From: Vibrio aerogenes
Lineage (GTDB): Bacteria > Pseudomonadota > Gammaproteobacteria > Enterobacterales > Vibrionaceae
Length of the DNA stretch: 64,000 nt
Reading direction: 5' to 3'
Assembly: GCF_024346755.1 (NCBI RefSeq)
Contig: NZ_AP024861.1
Span: forward strand, 1,612,001-1,676,000
Shown here: one piece after another, positions 36,103 to 45,886 of the stretch
Numbering within the stretch: position 1 is the stretch's first letter
How the letters are laid out: the number at the start of each line of letters is the position of its first letter
The notes under the pieces: generated by a model
Database searches by the model: none
What the model was told of the DNA's origin: nothing
Seen by the model: the letters and a program-made list of their open reading frames with translations, nothing else
Position numbers and translations under genes: made by a program

Positions 36103-36213
36103 ATAATAATCTTTCGTTTTACTCCACACATCTAAAGCCTCATAGTCGCGGCAAAAAATGCACGAAGTTTCATTATCTATGATTTCCCGCGATTCCCTCA
36201 GGAGGTAAAACGA

Positions 36214-37374
36214 GTGGAAAACACAATTGATTTCACCGCGAAACCGGGATTTAAAGTTCCTGTGATTGCGTTAACGCTATATGCGGTTGCATCTGGCTAT
36301 CTGATGAGTCTGATTCCATTGATGCTGGATGAATACGGCATTAATGCGGATAACGCGGGCTGGTTAGCAACTGTGTTTTATGCTGGCTTGCTTGCGGGAG
36401 CTGCCATTTTTGAGCCTGTGGTCAAACAGGTCGGTCACCGGATAGCCTTTATTGCCTGCTTAATCCTGCTGATTGCGACTGTGATTGTTCTGCCGCTATC
36501 ACCAGCCATTCAGGTATGGCTGGTCGCACGATTTATTGCGGGCATTGCGGTAGCCGGTGTATTTGTCATTGTGGAATCCTGGTTGCTTGCCGGAGAAGCG
36601 TCGGGTCGTGCCCGGCGTCTGGGGCTATACATGGGCGCGCTTTATGGCGGCACTGTACTTGGCCAGCTCGCTATCGGTTGGGTTGGCATTCAGGGGAGTA
36701 TTCCCTTTGTGGTCATTTTATCGATGTTGAGTTTATCGGTCATCGTGTTGTGGTTTGTGCCGACTCAACAACCTCAGCATAGCCACTCTGAGTCGTTATC
36801 ACTCAAACAGATAACAAAGCTGAATCATGCTGCTATTATTGGTTGTTTTGTCTCCGGGCTGACACTGGGGGCGATCTACGGTCTGATGCCGGTTGAATTA
36901 ACCCACCGGCACGTATCTCAGACAAGCCTGAGCATTTTAATGGCTTTAGTCATTTTAGGTGGAATGGCAGTGCAAACGATCATTCCGGCTTTGATTCAGG
37001 TTGCAGGGCGCACGCTGCTCATCGGATTATTTTGTCTGCTTGGTGTCTTTGCGGCAGGGCTGGTGATTTTAAGTGATCATTTGGGCGTGTTGGCGGTGAG
37101 CTTGTTCCTGATGGGAATGGCCGCTTTTTCACTCTATCCAATCGCCATCAATTTGGGCTGTGATAAATTAGAAGAAAGCTATATCGTCTCTGCAACTCAG
37201 GTTATGCTGTTTTGCTATAGTGTCGGCTCGGTGGCGGGGCCGGTTATCGCAGACAGTTTTATGGAGAACAAGCAAGGCTTGATGGCTTACTTGCTTGCCA
37301 CGCTGATGACAACAGCAATCTATATGTTTATTGTTGGTATTCATACTAAAAATCATTTGGTTGCCGGGAAATAA
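36214..37374 (+). CDS. MFS transporter, YcaD-like
   Basis: A 386-residue major facilitator protein with 12 predicted helices. The start is GTG 36214 after a perfect AGGAGG (8-base spacing). It resembles E. coli YcaD in layout (FVIVESWLLAGEASGRARRLGLYMGALYGGTVLGQL; AAFSLYPIAINLGCDKLEE). Substrate unknown. It stands alone, about 270 bp after trpS2. Confidence 0.85.
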   Translation: MENTIDFTAKPGFKVPVIALTLYAVASGYLMSLIPLMLDEYGINADNAGWLATVFYAGLLAGAAIFEPVVKQVGHRIAFIACLILLIATVIVLPLSPAIQVWLVARFIAGIAVAGVFVIVESWLLAGEASGRARRLGLYMGALYGGTVLGQLAIGWVGIQGSIPFVVILSMLSLSVIVLWFVPTQQPQHSHSESLSLKQITKLNHAAIIGCFVSGLTLGAIYGLMPVELTHRHVSQTSLSILMALVILGGMAVQTIIPALIQVAGRTLLIGLFCLLGVFAAGLVILSDHLGVLAVSLFLMGMAAFSLYPIAINLGCDKLEESYIVSATQVMLFCYSVGSVAGPVIADSFMENKQGLMAYLLATLMTTAIYMFIVGIHTKNHLVAGK

Positions 37375-37784
37375 CCAGACGCTACCGGCCGCTGTTTCAT
37401 CAATATATTTTATCTTTCCGGTGACTGATACCAATCCTGTGAAATACCTGATCATCCGGGTCAGGTGCAGCAAGCAGACAAAGGCATGGATGTCTCTGTC
37501 TGAGCGTACATAAATTCAGCGTTCACAGATGTCTTGAGCGGTTTGCAGAACCAGATTCCTTGATCAGAAAATCAGTGGAATTGGTGTTATTTTGGACGGT
37601 TATCCGGAACATAATAATGACATCAAAGTCACCTGAACGCCCAATAAATGTGATGTTGGTTCATATAATATCAATTCACTGATAAAACTCATTTTCCTCT
37701 CTCCGCAAATCTGTGAGCGGCATGTAAAATGCTCTTCCGCTTTATTAAACAGCGTTTCAATAACAACGAAAAGCAGGCTAATCA
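37375..37784. other. Gene-free region upstream of vgrG
   Basis: No gene is visible. The expected hcp gene is absent, unlike many vgrG clusters. No convincing sigma-70 or sigma-54 promoter was identified, although this must contain the promoter for the T6SS cluster. Confidence 0.4.
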
Positions 37785-39953
37785 ATGAGAAGACTAAATT
37801 TTAAGCTGACCATCGACGGGATCAGTGACGATACCCTCGTCGTGCGTGGTTTTCACGGGGACGAGTCCATTTCAGACGCGGTCGACAGCAGCGGCAATCC
37901 GTATTTCGGCTACCGTTATCACATTGATTTAGCCAGCCGCAGCAGTTCCAGCCTGCCCGCGAAAAAAGTTATCGACAGCAAAGCGCTGCTGGAAGTGATC
38001 CGCAACGGCAAAGTGGTGCAGAAGGTTCACGGCGTGATCCGCGCACTGGACAAACACGACACCGGCCACCACCACACCTTTTATTCGATCACTCTGGTGC
38101 CGTCGCTGGAGCGTTTGGCTTTGCGGCGCAACAGCCGGATCTTCCAGCAGAAAAATGCCCAGGACATCATTTCAATCATCCTCGGTGAAATGGGCATTTC
38201 CGACTTCTGTTTTGACCTCAAACGCACGCCAGCCGTGCGCGAATACTGCGTCCAGTACCGGGAAAACGATCTGGCTTTCTTCCACCGCCTCGCGGCCGAA
38301 GAAGGCATGATGTATCTATTCACCCACGAAGACAGCAAACACATGCTGGTGATCACCGACCACGACAAAGGCTTCCCGAAACTCGGCGGCAAAGCGCCGT
38401 ATAACTGCCTCTCCGGTGGTGCGAACCCGGACGGTTATATCTCGTCGATGACCGAACGTAAACGCTCTGAAGTCAGCTCGATTGAAATGCGTGACTACAG
38501 CTTTAAAAAGCCGGACTACAACTTCTCACAAAAAGAAGACGGCACGGCGATGGATTATCAGGAAGAGATGTACGAGCATTTCGACTTCCCCGGCCGCTTT
38601 AAAGACGACGGTAACGGCAAAGCTTTCAATAAAATTCGATTGGAATATCTGCGTCGTGCGGCTCACACGGTTACAGGTAAAAGTGATGAAACCAAAATTC
38701 AGGCCGGACAACGGTTTGAAGTCAAAGAGCACGATGATGATGCGATGAACCGGCTCTGGCTGGCGGTTCAGGTCAGCCACACCGGCAGTCAACCGCAGGC
38801 GCTGGAAGAAGACAGCTCAGGCGGTGCAACCGACTACAGCAACCAGTTCACCTTAATTCCCGGCGACAGTGTCTGGCGCGCGCATCCGCAGCCGAAGCCC
38901 CGCGTTGATGGTCCCAGTATTGCGCTGGTGGTCGGCCCGCCGGGAGAAGAGATTTACACCGACGAACATGGCCGGGTGAAACTGCATTTCCCGTGGGATC
39001 GCTACGACGGTTCGGACGATAAAAGCAGTGCCTGGATCCGCGTTTCACAAGGCTGGGCTGGCGGCCAGCAGGGCATGGTGACCGTGCCGCGCATCGGCAA
39101 TGAAGTCATCGTCAGTTTTCTTCATGGCGACCCGGATCAGCCGATTGTCACCGGCCGGACGTATGATGCCAGCAACACCCCGCCGTATGCCTTGCCAGCC
39201 AATAAAACCAAAACCGTGCTGCGCACCCAGACGCATCAGGGCAAAGGCTACAACGAGCTGAGTTTTGAAGACCAGTCCGGCAGCGAAAAAATCTACCTGC
39301 ACGCGCAGAAAGATGTCGAAACCCTGATCGAAAACGACTCGACCACCGACATTAAACACGACCGCCACGAGACAATCGAAAATAACCACTTCGGCAATGT
39401 CAAAAAAGCCGATCATCTGGTGATTGAGGGCGAGCAGCGGATCAAAATCGCCAAAAACCGCACCGTCAGTGTCGATAAAGCATTCCACCAGAAAGTCGCC
39501 GGTAAACAAACCCTCGATGCGGGCTCAGAAGTGCACCTCAAAGGCGGCAACTCGGTGGTGCTTCAGGCGGGTAGTGAAATCACCATCAAAGTCGGCGGCA
39601 GCTTCGTCAAGCTCGATCCGGGCGGCGTGAGTGTGGTCGGCCCGGCGATTAACCTCAACTCCGGCGGCAGCGCAGGCAGCGGCAGCGGCTACGGCGGCGA
39701 AGATGCGGTGATGCCAAAAATCCTCGAAGCCCTGGAGCCCCCCGAAGAGCTGGTGCCGCCAGACATCACCGGCATGACTGGCGCGGAAGCGGTGATTGTG
39801 GATTATGTGGAGAAACCCAAGCCGAAGACCAAACTAAATACGCCCAAGCGCTCTGTGGATGTGCCGAAACAAATCGCGACCATGAAATCAGCAGCCAAAC
39901 AGGGGCAGGGGATATGCCAGATCTGTAAAAAACAAGCAGAGGCAAATTCATGA
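37785..39953 (+). CDS. vgrG: Type VI secretion tip protein VgrG
   Basis: The 722-residue spike protein of the T6SS needle. It has an N-terminal gp27-like region (VVRGFHGDESISDAV; QKNAQDIISIILGEMGI; YCVQYRENDLAFFHRLAAEEGM), an OB-fold with EIYTDEHGRVKLHFPWDRYDG near 400, then gp5-like beta-helix repeats and a KTVLRTQTHQGKGYNEL segment. The tail from about 620 is Gly/Ser-rich, then Pro/Lys-rich, ending in a CQIC motif rather than an enzymatic domain. Coding GC is visibly higher than in the neighbouring immunity genes. Its stop overlaps the adaptor gene by 4 bases. Confidence 0.97.
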   Translation: MRRLNFKLTIDGISDDTLVVRGFHGDESISDAVDSSGNPYFGYRYHIDLASRSSSSLPAKKVIDSKALLEVIRNGKVVQKVHGVIRALDKHDTGHHHTFYSITLVPSLERLALRRNSRIFQQKNAQDIISIILGEMGISDFCFDLKRTPAVREYCVQYRENDLAFFHRLAAEEGMMYLFTHEDSKHMLVITDHDKGFPKLGGKAPYNCLSGGANPDGYISSMTERKRSEVSSIEMRDYSFKKPDYNFSQKEDGTAMDYQEEMYEHFDFPGRFKDDGNGKAFNKIRLEYLRRAAHTVTGKSDETKIQAGQRFEVKEHDDDAMNRLWLAVQVSHTGSQPQALEEDSSGGATDYSNQFTLIPGDSVWRAHPQPKPRVDGPSIALVVGPPGEEIYTDEHGRVKLHFPWDRYDGSDDKSSAWIRVSQGWAGGQQGMVTVPRIGNEVIVSFLHGDPDQPIVTGRTYDASNTPPYALPANKTKTVLRTQTHQGKGYNELSFEDQSGSEKIYLHAQKDVETLIENDSTTDIKHDRHETIENNHFGNVKKADHLVIEGEQRIKIAKNRTVSVDKAFHQKVAGKQTLDAGSEVHLKGGNSVVLQAGSEITIKVGGSFVKLDPGGVSVVGPAINLNSGGSAGSGSGYGGEDAVMPKILEALEPPEELVPPDITGMTGAEAVIVDYVEKPKPKTKLNTPKRSVDVPKQIATMKSAAKQGQGICQICKKQAEANS

Positions 39954-40843
39954 GCTTACCGGATCTATACCAAAAAGAAGGCATGTTTCTTTACGCGTTG
40001 CTTGATGGCGCACAAACAGAAGAAATTGCCAGAAAAGTGATCGAGCTGGAATTAGAGCAACCGGTCATGCTGTTGTTTGGCGGAACGCCTCTGGAAGACT
40101 TGCTGCCAGTCTCTCCCCTGTTAGTCCGGGTGACCACGCCCTCTGCACTGGCGCCGGTTCTGGAAACAGAACAGACACAAAATGCAACGATGCTGATTCA
40201 GTCTCCCCATGACTTTGATACGGTGTTTGACTACTGGCAAAACCGCTTGTTTGCAGCCATGCCTTATGGGGAAGAGCCGGTGATTTTCCGCTTGTATGAT
40301 CCACTGATTTTCTCAGCATTTCAGACAACAGACAGAGGCATCGAAAAATCAGCCCTGTTCGGCCCGTGTGAAACCGTATGGTGCCGGGACAGAGTCTCAG
40401 GTCAGTGGATGAGCTACCATCCTGAGTTTCAGGTGGATAAAGACATCTGGTCGGACGAAGCCCTTCTGCCGCTGACAGAAACGCATCTGGAAGTGCTCAC
40501 TGATACCAAAATCAGTCAGGTCCGGTTACACCTGAACCGACACATTCAGCAGTATTTTCCGGATTTATGCAGTAACGCCGGGGAAGCCCAACAGTTCACC
40601 CAAGCTTTATACAATAAATCAATGGCTTATGGATTTCAGGACTCACAATCGATGTTCTATTTTGTCAATATCTGGTGCTACCTTGGCAGTGCCTGCATTG
40701 ATGACACGCAATTTCCGGAGATTGCCCGCTTGCTGACACAGCCCGGCGCACAAACGCCACAGCAACGGATTCAGACCGCCGCTCACCAGTTAGGCGATTA
40801 TCCTCAAAACCGCACGCACTGTGCCGCAGATTATCTTAGTTGA
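39950..40843 (+). CDS. DUF4123 T6SS adaptor/chaperone (VasW-like)
   Basis: A 297-residue DUF4123-family protein (FLYALLDGAQTEEIARKVIE; LFGGTPLEDLLPVSPLLVRV; VIFRLYDPLIFSAFQTTD). DUF4123 proteins load specific effectors onto VgrG. The order vgrG, DUF4123, VasX-like effector, immunity matches the V. cholerae vgrG2-vasW-vasX-tsiV2 layout. ATGA overlaps on both sides indicate tight coupling. Confidence 0.9.
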   Translation: MSLPDLYQKEGMFLYALLDGAQTEEIARKVIELELEQPVMLLFGGTPLEDLLPVSPLLVRVTTPSALAPVLETEQTQNATMLIQSPHDFDTVFDYWQNRLFAAMPYGEEPVIFRLYDPLIFSAFQTTDRGIEKSALFGPCETVWCRDRVSGQWMSYHPEFQVDKDIWSDEALLPLTETHLEVLTDTKISQVRLHLNRHIQQYFPDLCSNAGEAQQFTQALYNKSMAYGFQDSQSMFYFVNIWCYLGSACIDDTQFPEIARLLTQPGAQTPQQRIQTAAHQLGDYPQNRTHCAADYLS

Positions 40844-40851
40844 GGGATATG

Positions 40852-43800
40852 ATGACCAATTCAGTATTACAGGCGAATAACGCAGCGGCGGCTCAGGCTG
40901 CTGAAGATGTTGCCAATGTCATGGGCCTCTGCCCGCATATGAAAAAAGACATTCAGCTGGTGCCGATGCGTTATGCCATCAGCGAAAAAGATGACCAGCT
41001 GGATAAAAAGCTCAATGGCAGTTTGTACCAGGACAAAGCGATCCCGCTGGGGATTCGTCCGCTGGAGGCAGGCTGGTTATATCTGATTCACAGTAAAACG
41101 CCGGATAAGCTGTATGAATATGAGGTGAAAGCTGACCAGAGCCTGACACCCCGCACTTTTTCTAAAGGTGATGCGGATTTTAAGGCTGAAGGGAAACCAC
41201 AAATTATCGTGCCCAATACCGGTTCGGTGAAAGTGATGTTCACCCCTCTGCCACTGGTGCCGGAAGCGGCAGAGATACTGCTGAATGCTTCTTCGGATCA
41301 ATCTGAACTGATGAACCGGGCTTCCCTGAGCAGTTATGATTCAGATAAGGGCTGTAAAGGCTTGATCCCGACGGACAAGGTTCCGGACGGCATTGATTTT
41401 GTTGCTCAGGTCACAGACCCGGCGGACGAGCATGATAACGGCATTTATACCTGGCTGAAACATGCGATTTTGCAGCAGGATGCCCAGCCGGTGATTCAGT
41501 CTTCCGTGCTGCCGGATTACGCAAAAAACAGTGCGTTGCTGCTGGTGAACGATGTCTGTGCGGATATTGCTGATCTGGCTGAGTGGCAAAACCGGCTGAA
41601 AACGCAGTACAAAGATCACTGCGATAAGGAAGTCAGCGGGCATAAAAATATTGAGCGGTATGAAGTTGGTAAACTGCTGGAGAAGATGTCAACAATCGAT
41701 TTTTATATTGAGCAGGATACGAAAGCCATTCTGAAACAGTATGGTGTTTCTCTGGATGATAAAGATGAGCAAAGTGCTTTTATTGATAAAGTGAAATCTT
41801 ATTACGAAGCGCTGAGTGAGCCGAAAAACCGGGTGACCCAAAAAAGAACCAACTATAACGGTGATACGATTTATGTGACGACCAACCCCGCGGCAGAAGC
41901 ACTGGAAGACACACTGGTCAGTGACTATGACCTCAATAAAGACAAACTGTCCCCCACGACCCGTGAAGTATTTGGCCGGTATAAGACGCTGATTGAAGGG
42001 GGTTATGCCGGAAAAGACGGGATAAAAACCGTGATTGATAACGATGGTATGACATCCTTTATTGATGAATGGGAAGCTTATGGTCAGGAAATGACAGAGA
42101 AGCTAAACAGGCTGAATGCACTGGCAAAGAAAACTGCACCACACTGGCATATGCTGGCGGCTTATCTTTCACCACAGAATCCTGAACAATGGGATATCAA
42201 ACTGACCACCGAAGATATTCTGACTGCTTTTTTTAACCACAATGATGATGATTGGCTGGGACAGTATTACATGGGGACTGATTCATTCCCGCTGTCGGTT
42301 TATGATGATCTGGTCAAAAATGAAGCGCAGATCAGTTTCAAAGATGGTGCGTCAATCCGCAAAAAATATCAGAGTATTGCAAAGGCACAAGAAGCGATTG
42401 GGAAGTTCGAAGATAAAATTGCCAAAGCGAATGAAATGGGGAAACTGAACCAGATCACCGATGAGAATATTAAAGCCCGTGTGTTGCAAAGTCTGGCGCT
42501 GAAAAATGACCGGTTTGTCGCTTCTCTCTCAAAGGCAATGAAAACTTCAGGCGATAAAATGAACTTTCATCAACGGCTGGCAGCATCTCTGGACAATCTG
42601 AGTGACGGTACAAAGCAACTGATGCACCTGAACTTTGTTGTGAATGACATCAAATGGCAATTGCCCGATGCCGGAGCAGCGAAAACACTACAGGGATTGA
42701 CTGAAGAATTACACACACTGAGTCTGGAGCTGAAACAGACAGAGCTTTTAGATCACCAACTCAGAACCGAAAATAATAAGATCCTGAAAATCAATAATAA
42801 ACAAAAACGTAGCAGAGCCCGTGCCGCCTACAATGAAAAAGTCAGAGCAGCTGATACAGAGAAAAAACGCCTGAAAGCTGCCTATCAGACTAAGTTTGAT
42901 GAAATGATGCAACATGCCGGTCCGGAGGTGAGTATCGGTGTCAGCACGGCCGGAGCATACCCGATGAGCCGGTTGCTTGGTGAAGCAAACGACCTGCTGG
43001 GCAGCTGGCAGGGGAAAAAATATCTTGCTGGTCAGACTCTGCGGGAGATGTTCGTGCAGGAGGGCGTGTACAGCCCGGTTAAAATTGCTGAACACTCAGC
43101 CAGTTGGGTATTGACGGTCACTTACCTGTTCAGTGCATGGCACGCATGGGAAAAGTATCTAGATGAAGAGAAAGATGCAGATTTACTCGTGCTTCTTTCT
43201 TCAACGGCAACCGCATCCGCATCGGTTCTGTCTCTGGCTGGCACATACCGAAGTGCATGGCTGGCTGCTTCAGCCGCTGTGTTGGGAGAAAAAAACTATC
43301 AGCAGGCAGTACTTGGTCGACTGGCTAACTGGACGATATTCAGTAATACCATGGCATCTGTATTGGGAACGATTGGTCTGGGTGTGAAAACGGTTAATGC
43401 GGTAGAAGATGCCTTTCATGCATGGAAGCAAAATTTTCTCCTGATACTATCATCATCGGTACGTGCGGTGTCATATTTGGGTGCAACGATCGCGAGTGGG
43501 ACTGAATCTGTCGTATATATGTATCAAGTGGCAAAGGTGCTGAGAGGTGCTACTAATGTTGCTATAACTGGCTCTATATTGGATTTTGCAGCTATACTGA
43601 TTCGCTGGCAAGTTTTGGCTTGGGCTGTAACTTTGGTGTTTGATAAGCTTTGGCAGTACTATCGCTGGCCGCCGGTGGTGGATTGGGCCAGCGATACTCT
43701 ATGGGGAGAAAATGATCAGGGCTGGTCGCTGAGTCAGCACTATCAACAGCTTTCCCCGTCGCTGGTGCAACCGACCTTACAGACTCAGGCGGTGAATAAT

Positions 43801-44229
43801 CATTATCACAAAGGTGGTTCGGAAGAATCAGAAATTCAGTTGAAGTTGTTTCTGCCGCAAATTCAGTTACCGGATGCAGCCAACTGCAAGCTGGCTCTGA
43901 ATGGTTTTTCACCATCCAGCCAGAGTTATGGCAGTAGCTGGCATAATCTGTTACCCCAACTCAGCCGCGAAGCCATAATTATCCGTAAAGCCAGAGGATG
44001 CGAGATAAACCTTTATGTGCGTAGTGATATGATAGCCTTGCTCGGGCTGGATTTGCTGCAATTACAGGTTAGTATCAGCTCAGACGGAGAGAACTGGCAC
44101 AAGTCGGGCTGGCTGATTAATCTGCTTGATCTTTCTACCCCACCGGGGGCTTTCCCTGAAATGGTGGAAGTGATGGTGTCACCGGCTAAACATTTACGGC
44201 TGGCTTACCCCTTAACCCCATGGAGTTAA
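40852..44229 (+). CDS. VasX-like T6SS membrane-active effector
   Basis: Start placed at ATG 40852 (GAGGGA 4 bases upstream; ATG 40849 and TTG 40840 are in frame), giving 1,125 residues. The N-terminus (GLCPHMKKDIQLVPMRYAIS; IPLGIRPLEAGWLYLI) matches the VasX N-terminal domain used for delivery. The middle is long and helical. Residues about 745-940 contain several hydrophobic segments (VLTVTYLFSAWHAWEKYL; VLSLAGTYRSAWLAASAAVL; VAITGSILDFAAILIRWQVL) as in colicin-like pore formers. A conserved C-terminal domain ends AYPLTPWS. VasX of V. cholerae dissipates membrane potential; the same activity here is inferred. Confidence 0.88.
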   Translation: MTNSVLQANNAAAAQAAEDVANVMGLCPHMKKDIQLVPMRYAISEKDDQLDKKLNGSLYQDKAIPLGIRPLEAGWLYLIHSKTPDKLYEYEVKADQSLTPRTFSKGDADFKAEGKPQIIVPNTGSVKVMFTPLPLVPEAAEILLNASSDQSELMNRASLSSYDSDKGCKGLIPTDKVPDGIDFVAQVTDPADEHDNGIYTWLKHAILQQDAQPVIQSSVLPDYAKNSALLLVNDVCADIADLAEWQNRLKTQYKDHCDKEVSGHKNIERYEVGKLLEKMSTIDFYIEQDTKAILKQYGVSLDDKDEQSAFIDKVKSYYEALSEPKNRVTQKRTNYNGDTIYVTTNPAAEALEDTLVSDYDLNKDKLSPTTREVFGRYKTLIEGGYAGKDGIKTVIDNDGMTSFIDEWEAYGQEMTEKLNRLNALAKKTAPHWHMLAAYLSPQNPEQWDIKLTTEDILTAFFNHNDDDWLGQYYMGTDSFPLSVYDDLVKNEAQISFKDGASIRKKYQSIAKAQEAIGKFEDKIAKANEMGKLNQITDENIKARVLQSLALKNDRFVASLSKAMKTSGDKMNFHQRLAASLDNLSDGTKQLMHLNFVVNDIKWQLPDAGAAKTLQGLTEELHTLSLELKQTELLDHQLRTENNKILKINNKQKRSRARAAYNEKVRAADTEKKRLKAAYQTKFDEMMQHAGPEVSIGVSTAGAYPMSRLLGEANDLLGSWQGKKYLAGQTLREMFVQEGVYSPVKIAEHSASWVLTVTYLFSAWHAWEKYLDEEKDADLLVLLSSTATASASVLSLAGTYRSAWLAASAAVLGEKNYQQAVLGRLANWTIFSNTMASVLGTIGLGVKTVNAVEDAFHAWKQNFLLILSSSVRAVSYLGATIASGTESVVYMYQVAKVLRGATNVAITGSILDFAAILIRWQVLAWAVTLVFDKLWQYYRWPPVVDWASDTLWGENDQGWSLSQHYQQLSPSLVQPTLQTQAVNNHYHKGGSEESEIQLKLFLPQIQLPDAANCKLALNGFSPSSQSYGSSWHNLLPQLSREAIIIRKARGCEINLYVRSDMIALLGLDLLQLQVSISSDGENWHKSGWLINLLDLSTPPGAFPEMVEVMVSPAKHLRLAYPLTPWS

Positions 44230-44232
44230 TGG

Positions 44233-45528
44233 ATGGATATTCAACAAACAGATAAAAATAGTTTTAAAATGGCATATTGGCGTTTGCGTTGCGGGCAAAG
44301 AGAGAGCGAGAATGGCATCGAAAAGTTGGCTTTGGCACCTTTACCTATTGCAACCTCAAATTTATCATTGAATATCAGTAAGTTCTTAAAAGTAAATACC
44401 CAGGGATTACTTGAAATAAGAGGACAAAGCGCCAGTACAGGTCGTAATCAGATAGCTTTATGGGGGATAGCTTTTTTTCTGGTTATTACCAATTTGCTTT
44501 GGTTTTTTGTACCACAAGCAATTTGGATGATGTTACCAGTTTTTTTATTATCAATACCTTTGGAGATTGGTATTGTTTGGACTCTGACTACTGATAGTGT
44601 TGAATCAGCTAAAGTTAATATCTCACCATTATTTCACTCACAAAAACAAAAGGTGTTGATTTCATGGCAATCGAATATACAGCTCCGACCAAGTCTATTT
44701 GGTAATATTTCCGGGCGTGGTGTTAGTAAAGGCTCTGACTGGAAGATATTTTGTGCATTTTTTGGAGCGATGATGTTAGAGGCTGGGTGGGCTCTTCTGT
44801 GTTCTGAACGAACGTTACCCCAAGCCTGGCTAATAGCTACATTTGGTTTTATTCTAATCGGATGTGTGCTTCTTTATTTTCCAATCAAACCCTGGATTGT
44901 TTATTTTTTCCAGTCTAAAAAAAATCCGCCACAAGATCATTTAGCAGCCATCCCGTGGGAAGAGGTTTCAGTCGAGTTCCATCAGCTCAGTGCTGTCAGT
45001 TATGTCGGCCCGCGAAGTATGTACCAGCTCAGCATTCGCTGCCCGTTGCCGGATGAATCAGAGCGCGCTTTTACGATTGGCTTACCGGTTTATTCACAGC
45101 AAGAAGCTTTTTGCCTGTATGAACTGATCCGCGATTATATGGAGCATGGCGCGAAAGGACTGGAACATACAGCGGCTGCTGAATTACAGACCGAAGCACC
45201 AGACTATGGCCGGGTAGCATACTGGCGTGAAGTGAAGCAGCATCTGAAAAATCCGCTGACATATCCGTTTTGGCAACTCTGGAGTTTGATTTCGCTGCGT
45301 CCTTTTGCGCACTGGTATATGGAATATCTGCTGGATGTATTACCAAAGAAAAACATCCACCGGGAAGCTGCGATTCAATGGAGCCAGCCCATCCCTGAAT
45401 CTGAGTGGGCGAAGCCCAGTGAGCAACTTCAGGAAGCAAACCGCCGGGTGCGGGAGCTGTATGCCAAAGGGCTGGACTGGGAAAGCCCGGAAGTACAGGC
45501 CGTATTGCGGGCGTATGAGCGGGTTTAG
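44233..45528 (+). CDS. T6SS immunity protein 1 (TsiV2-like, membrane)
   Basis: A 431-residue membrane protein next to the toxin. Helices lie at about 74-93, 96-118, 171-190 and 197-216. A cytosolic-type C-terminal domain follows (IPWEEVSVEFHQLSAVSYVG; YSQQEAFCLYELIRDYMEHG) with a conserved end (IPESEWAKPSEQLQEANRRV). Its TGGAG ribosome-binding site is inside the last toxin codons (CCA TGG AGT TAA), 7 bases before the ATG. The immunity role is inferred from position and membrane topology. It shares its C-terminal half with four downstream copies. Confidence 0.82.
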   Translation: MDIQQTDKNSFKMAYWRLRCGQRESENGIEKLALAPLPIATSNLSLNISKFLKVNTQGLLEIRGQSASTGRNQIALWGIAFFLVITNLLWFFVPQAIWMMLPVFLLSIPLEIGIVWTLTTDSVESAKVNISPLFHSQKQKVLISWQSNIQLRPSLFGNISGRGVSKGSDWKIFCAFFGAMMLEAGWALLCSERTLPQAWLIATFGFILIGCVLLYFPIKPWIVYFFQSKKNPPQDHLAAIPWEEVSVEFHQLSAVSYVGPRSMYQLSIRCPLPDESERAFTIGLPVYSQQEAFCLYELIRDYMEHGAKGLEHTAAAELQTEAPDYGRVAYWREVKQHLKNPLTYPFWQLWSLISLRPFAHWYMEYLLDVLPKKNIHREAAIQWSQPIPESEWAKPSEQLQEANRRVRELYAKGLDWESPEVQAVLRAYERV

Positions 45529-45870
45529 GCGCTGTTGGTGCCACGCTCCCAACTCAAGATTTTCACTGAGGCAGGCGCGATGAACGTTCAACTGCTCAAT
45601 GAATCAGGAAGCGCATTCAGGGATGAATGTGCAGGTTTTTCAGCACAGGGAAGTGCTTAAAAACCGGTTCCGGCCAGCGCTCGTTGCAGCCAACGGCTCA
45701 AGAGCAGTTTTGGTTCCTTTTCCTGCATGAAAAGGGACCGGGGCGCGTGCTAATCAAGCCGCTTGGTTCGTTGCAATCAATCCGCGTCCTGAATCGGCAC
45801 CAAAGCCTGACGCTTTTATCTTTAAGATGATGCGTTCAATCTGGCTTACCCCTTAACCCCGTGGAGTTAA
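45529..45870 (+). repeat. Cassette spacer repeat R1
   Basis: A 342-bp repeat, nearly identical to those at 49,760, 51,388, 53,016 and 54,643. It contains a 26-codon frame (MNVQLLNESGSAF, then DECAGFSAQG), a hairpin GGTTCCTTTTC / GAAAAGGGACC, and at its 3' end the last codons of the toxin gene (GATGCGTTCAATCTGGCTTA and onward to GTGGAGTTAA). Similarity continues upstream into the last 60-70 codons of the preceding immunity gene. Confidence 0.9.
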
Positions 45871-45886
45871 CAAACTGCTGGAGAAG

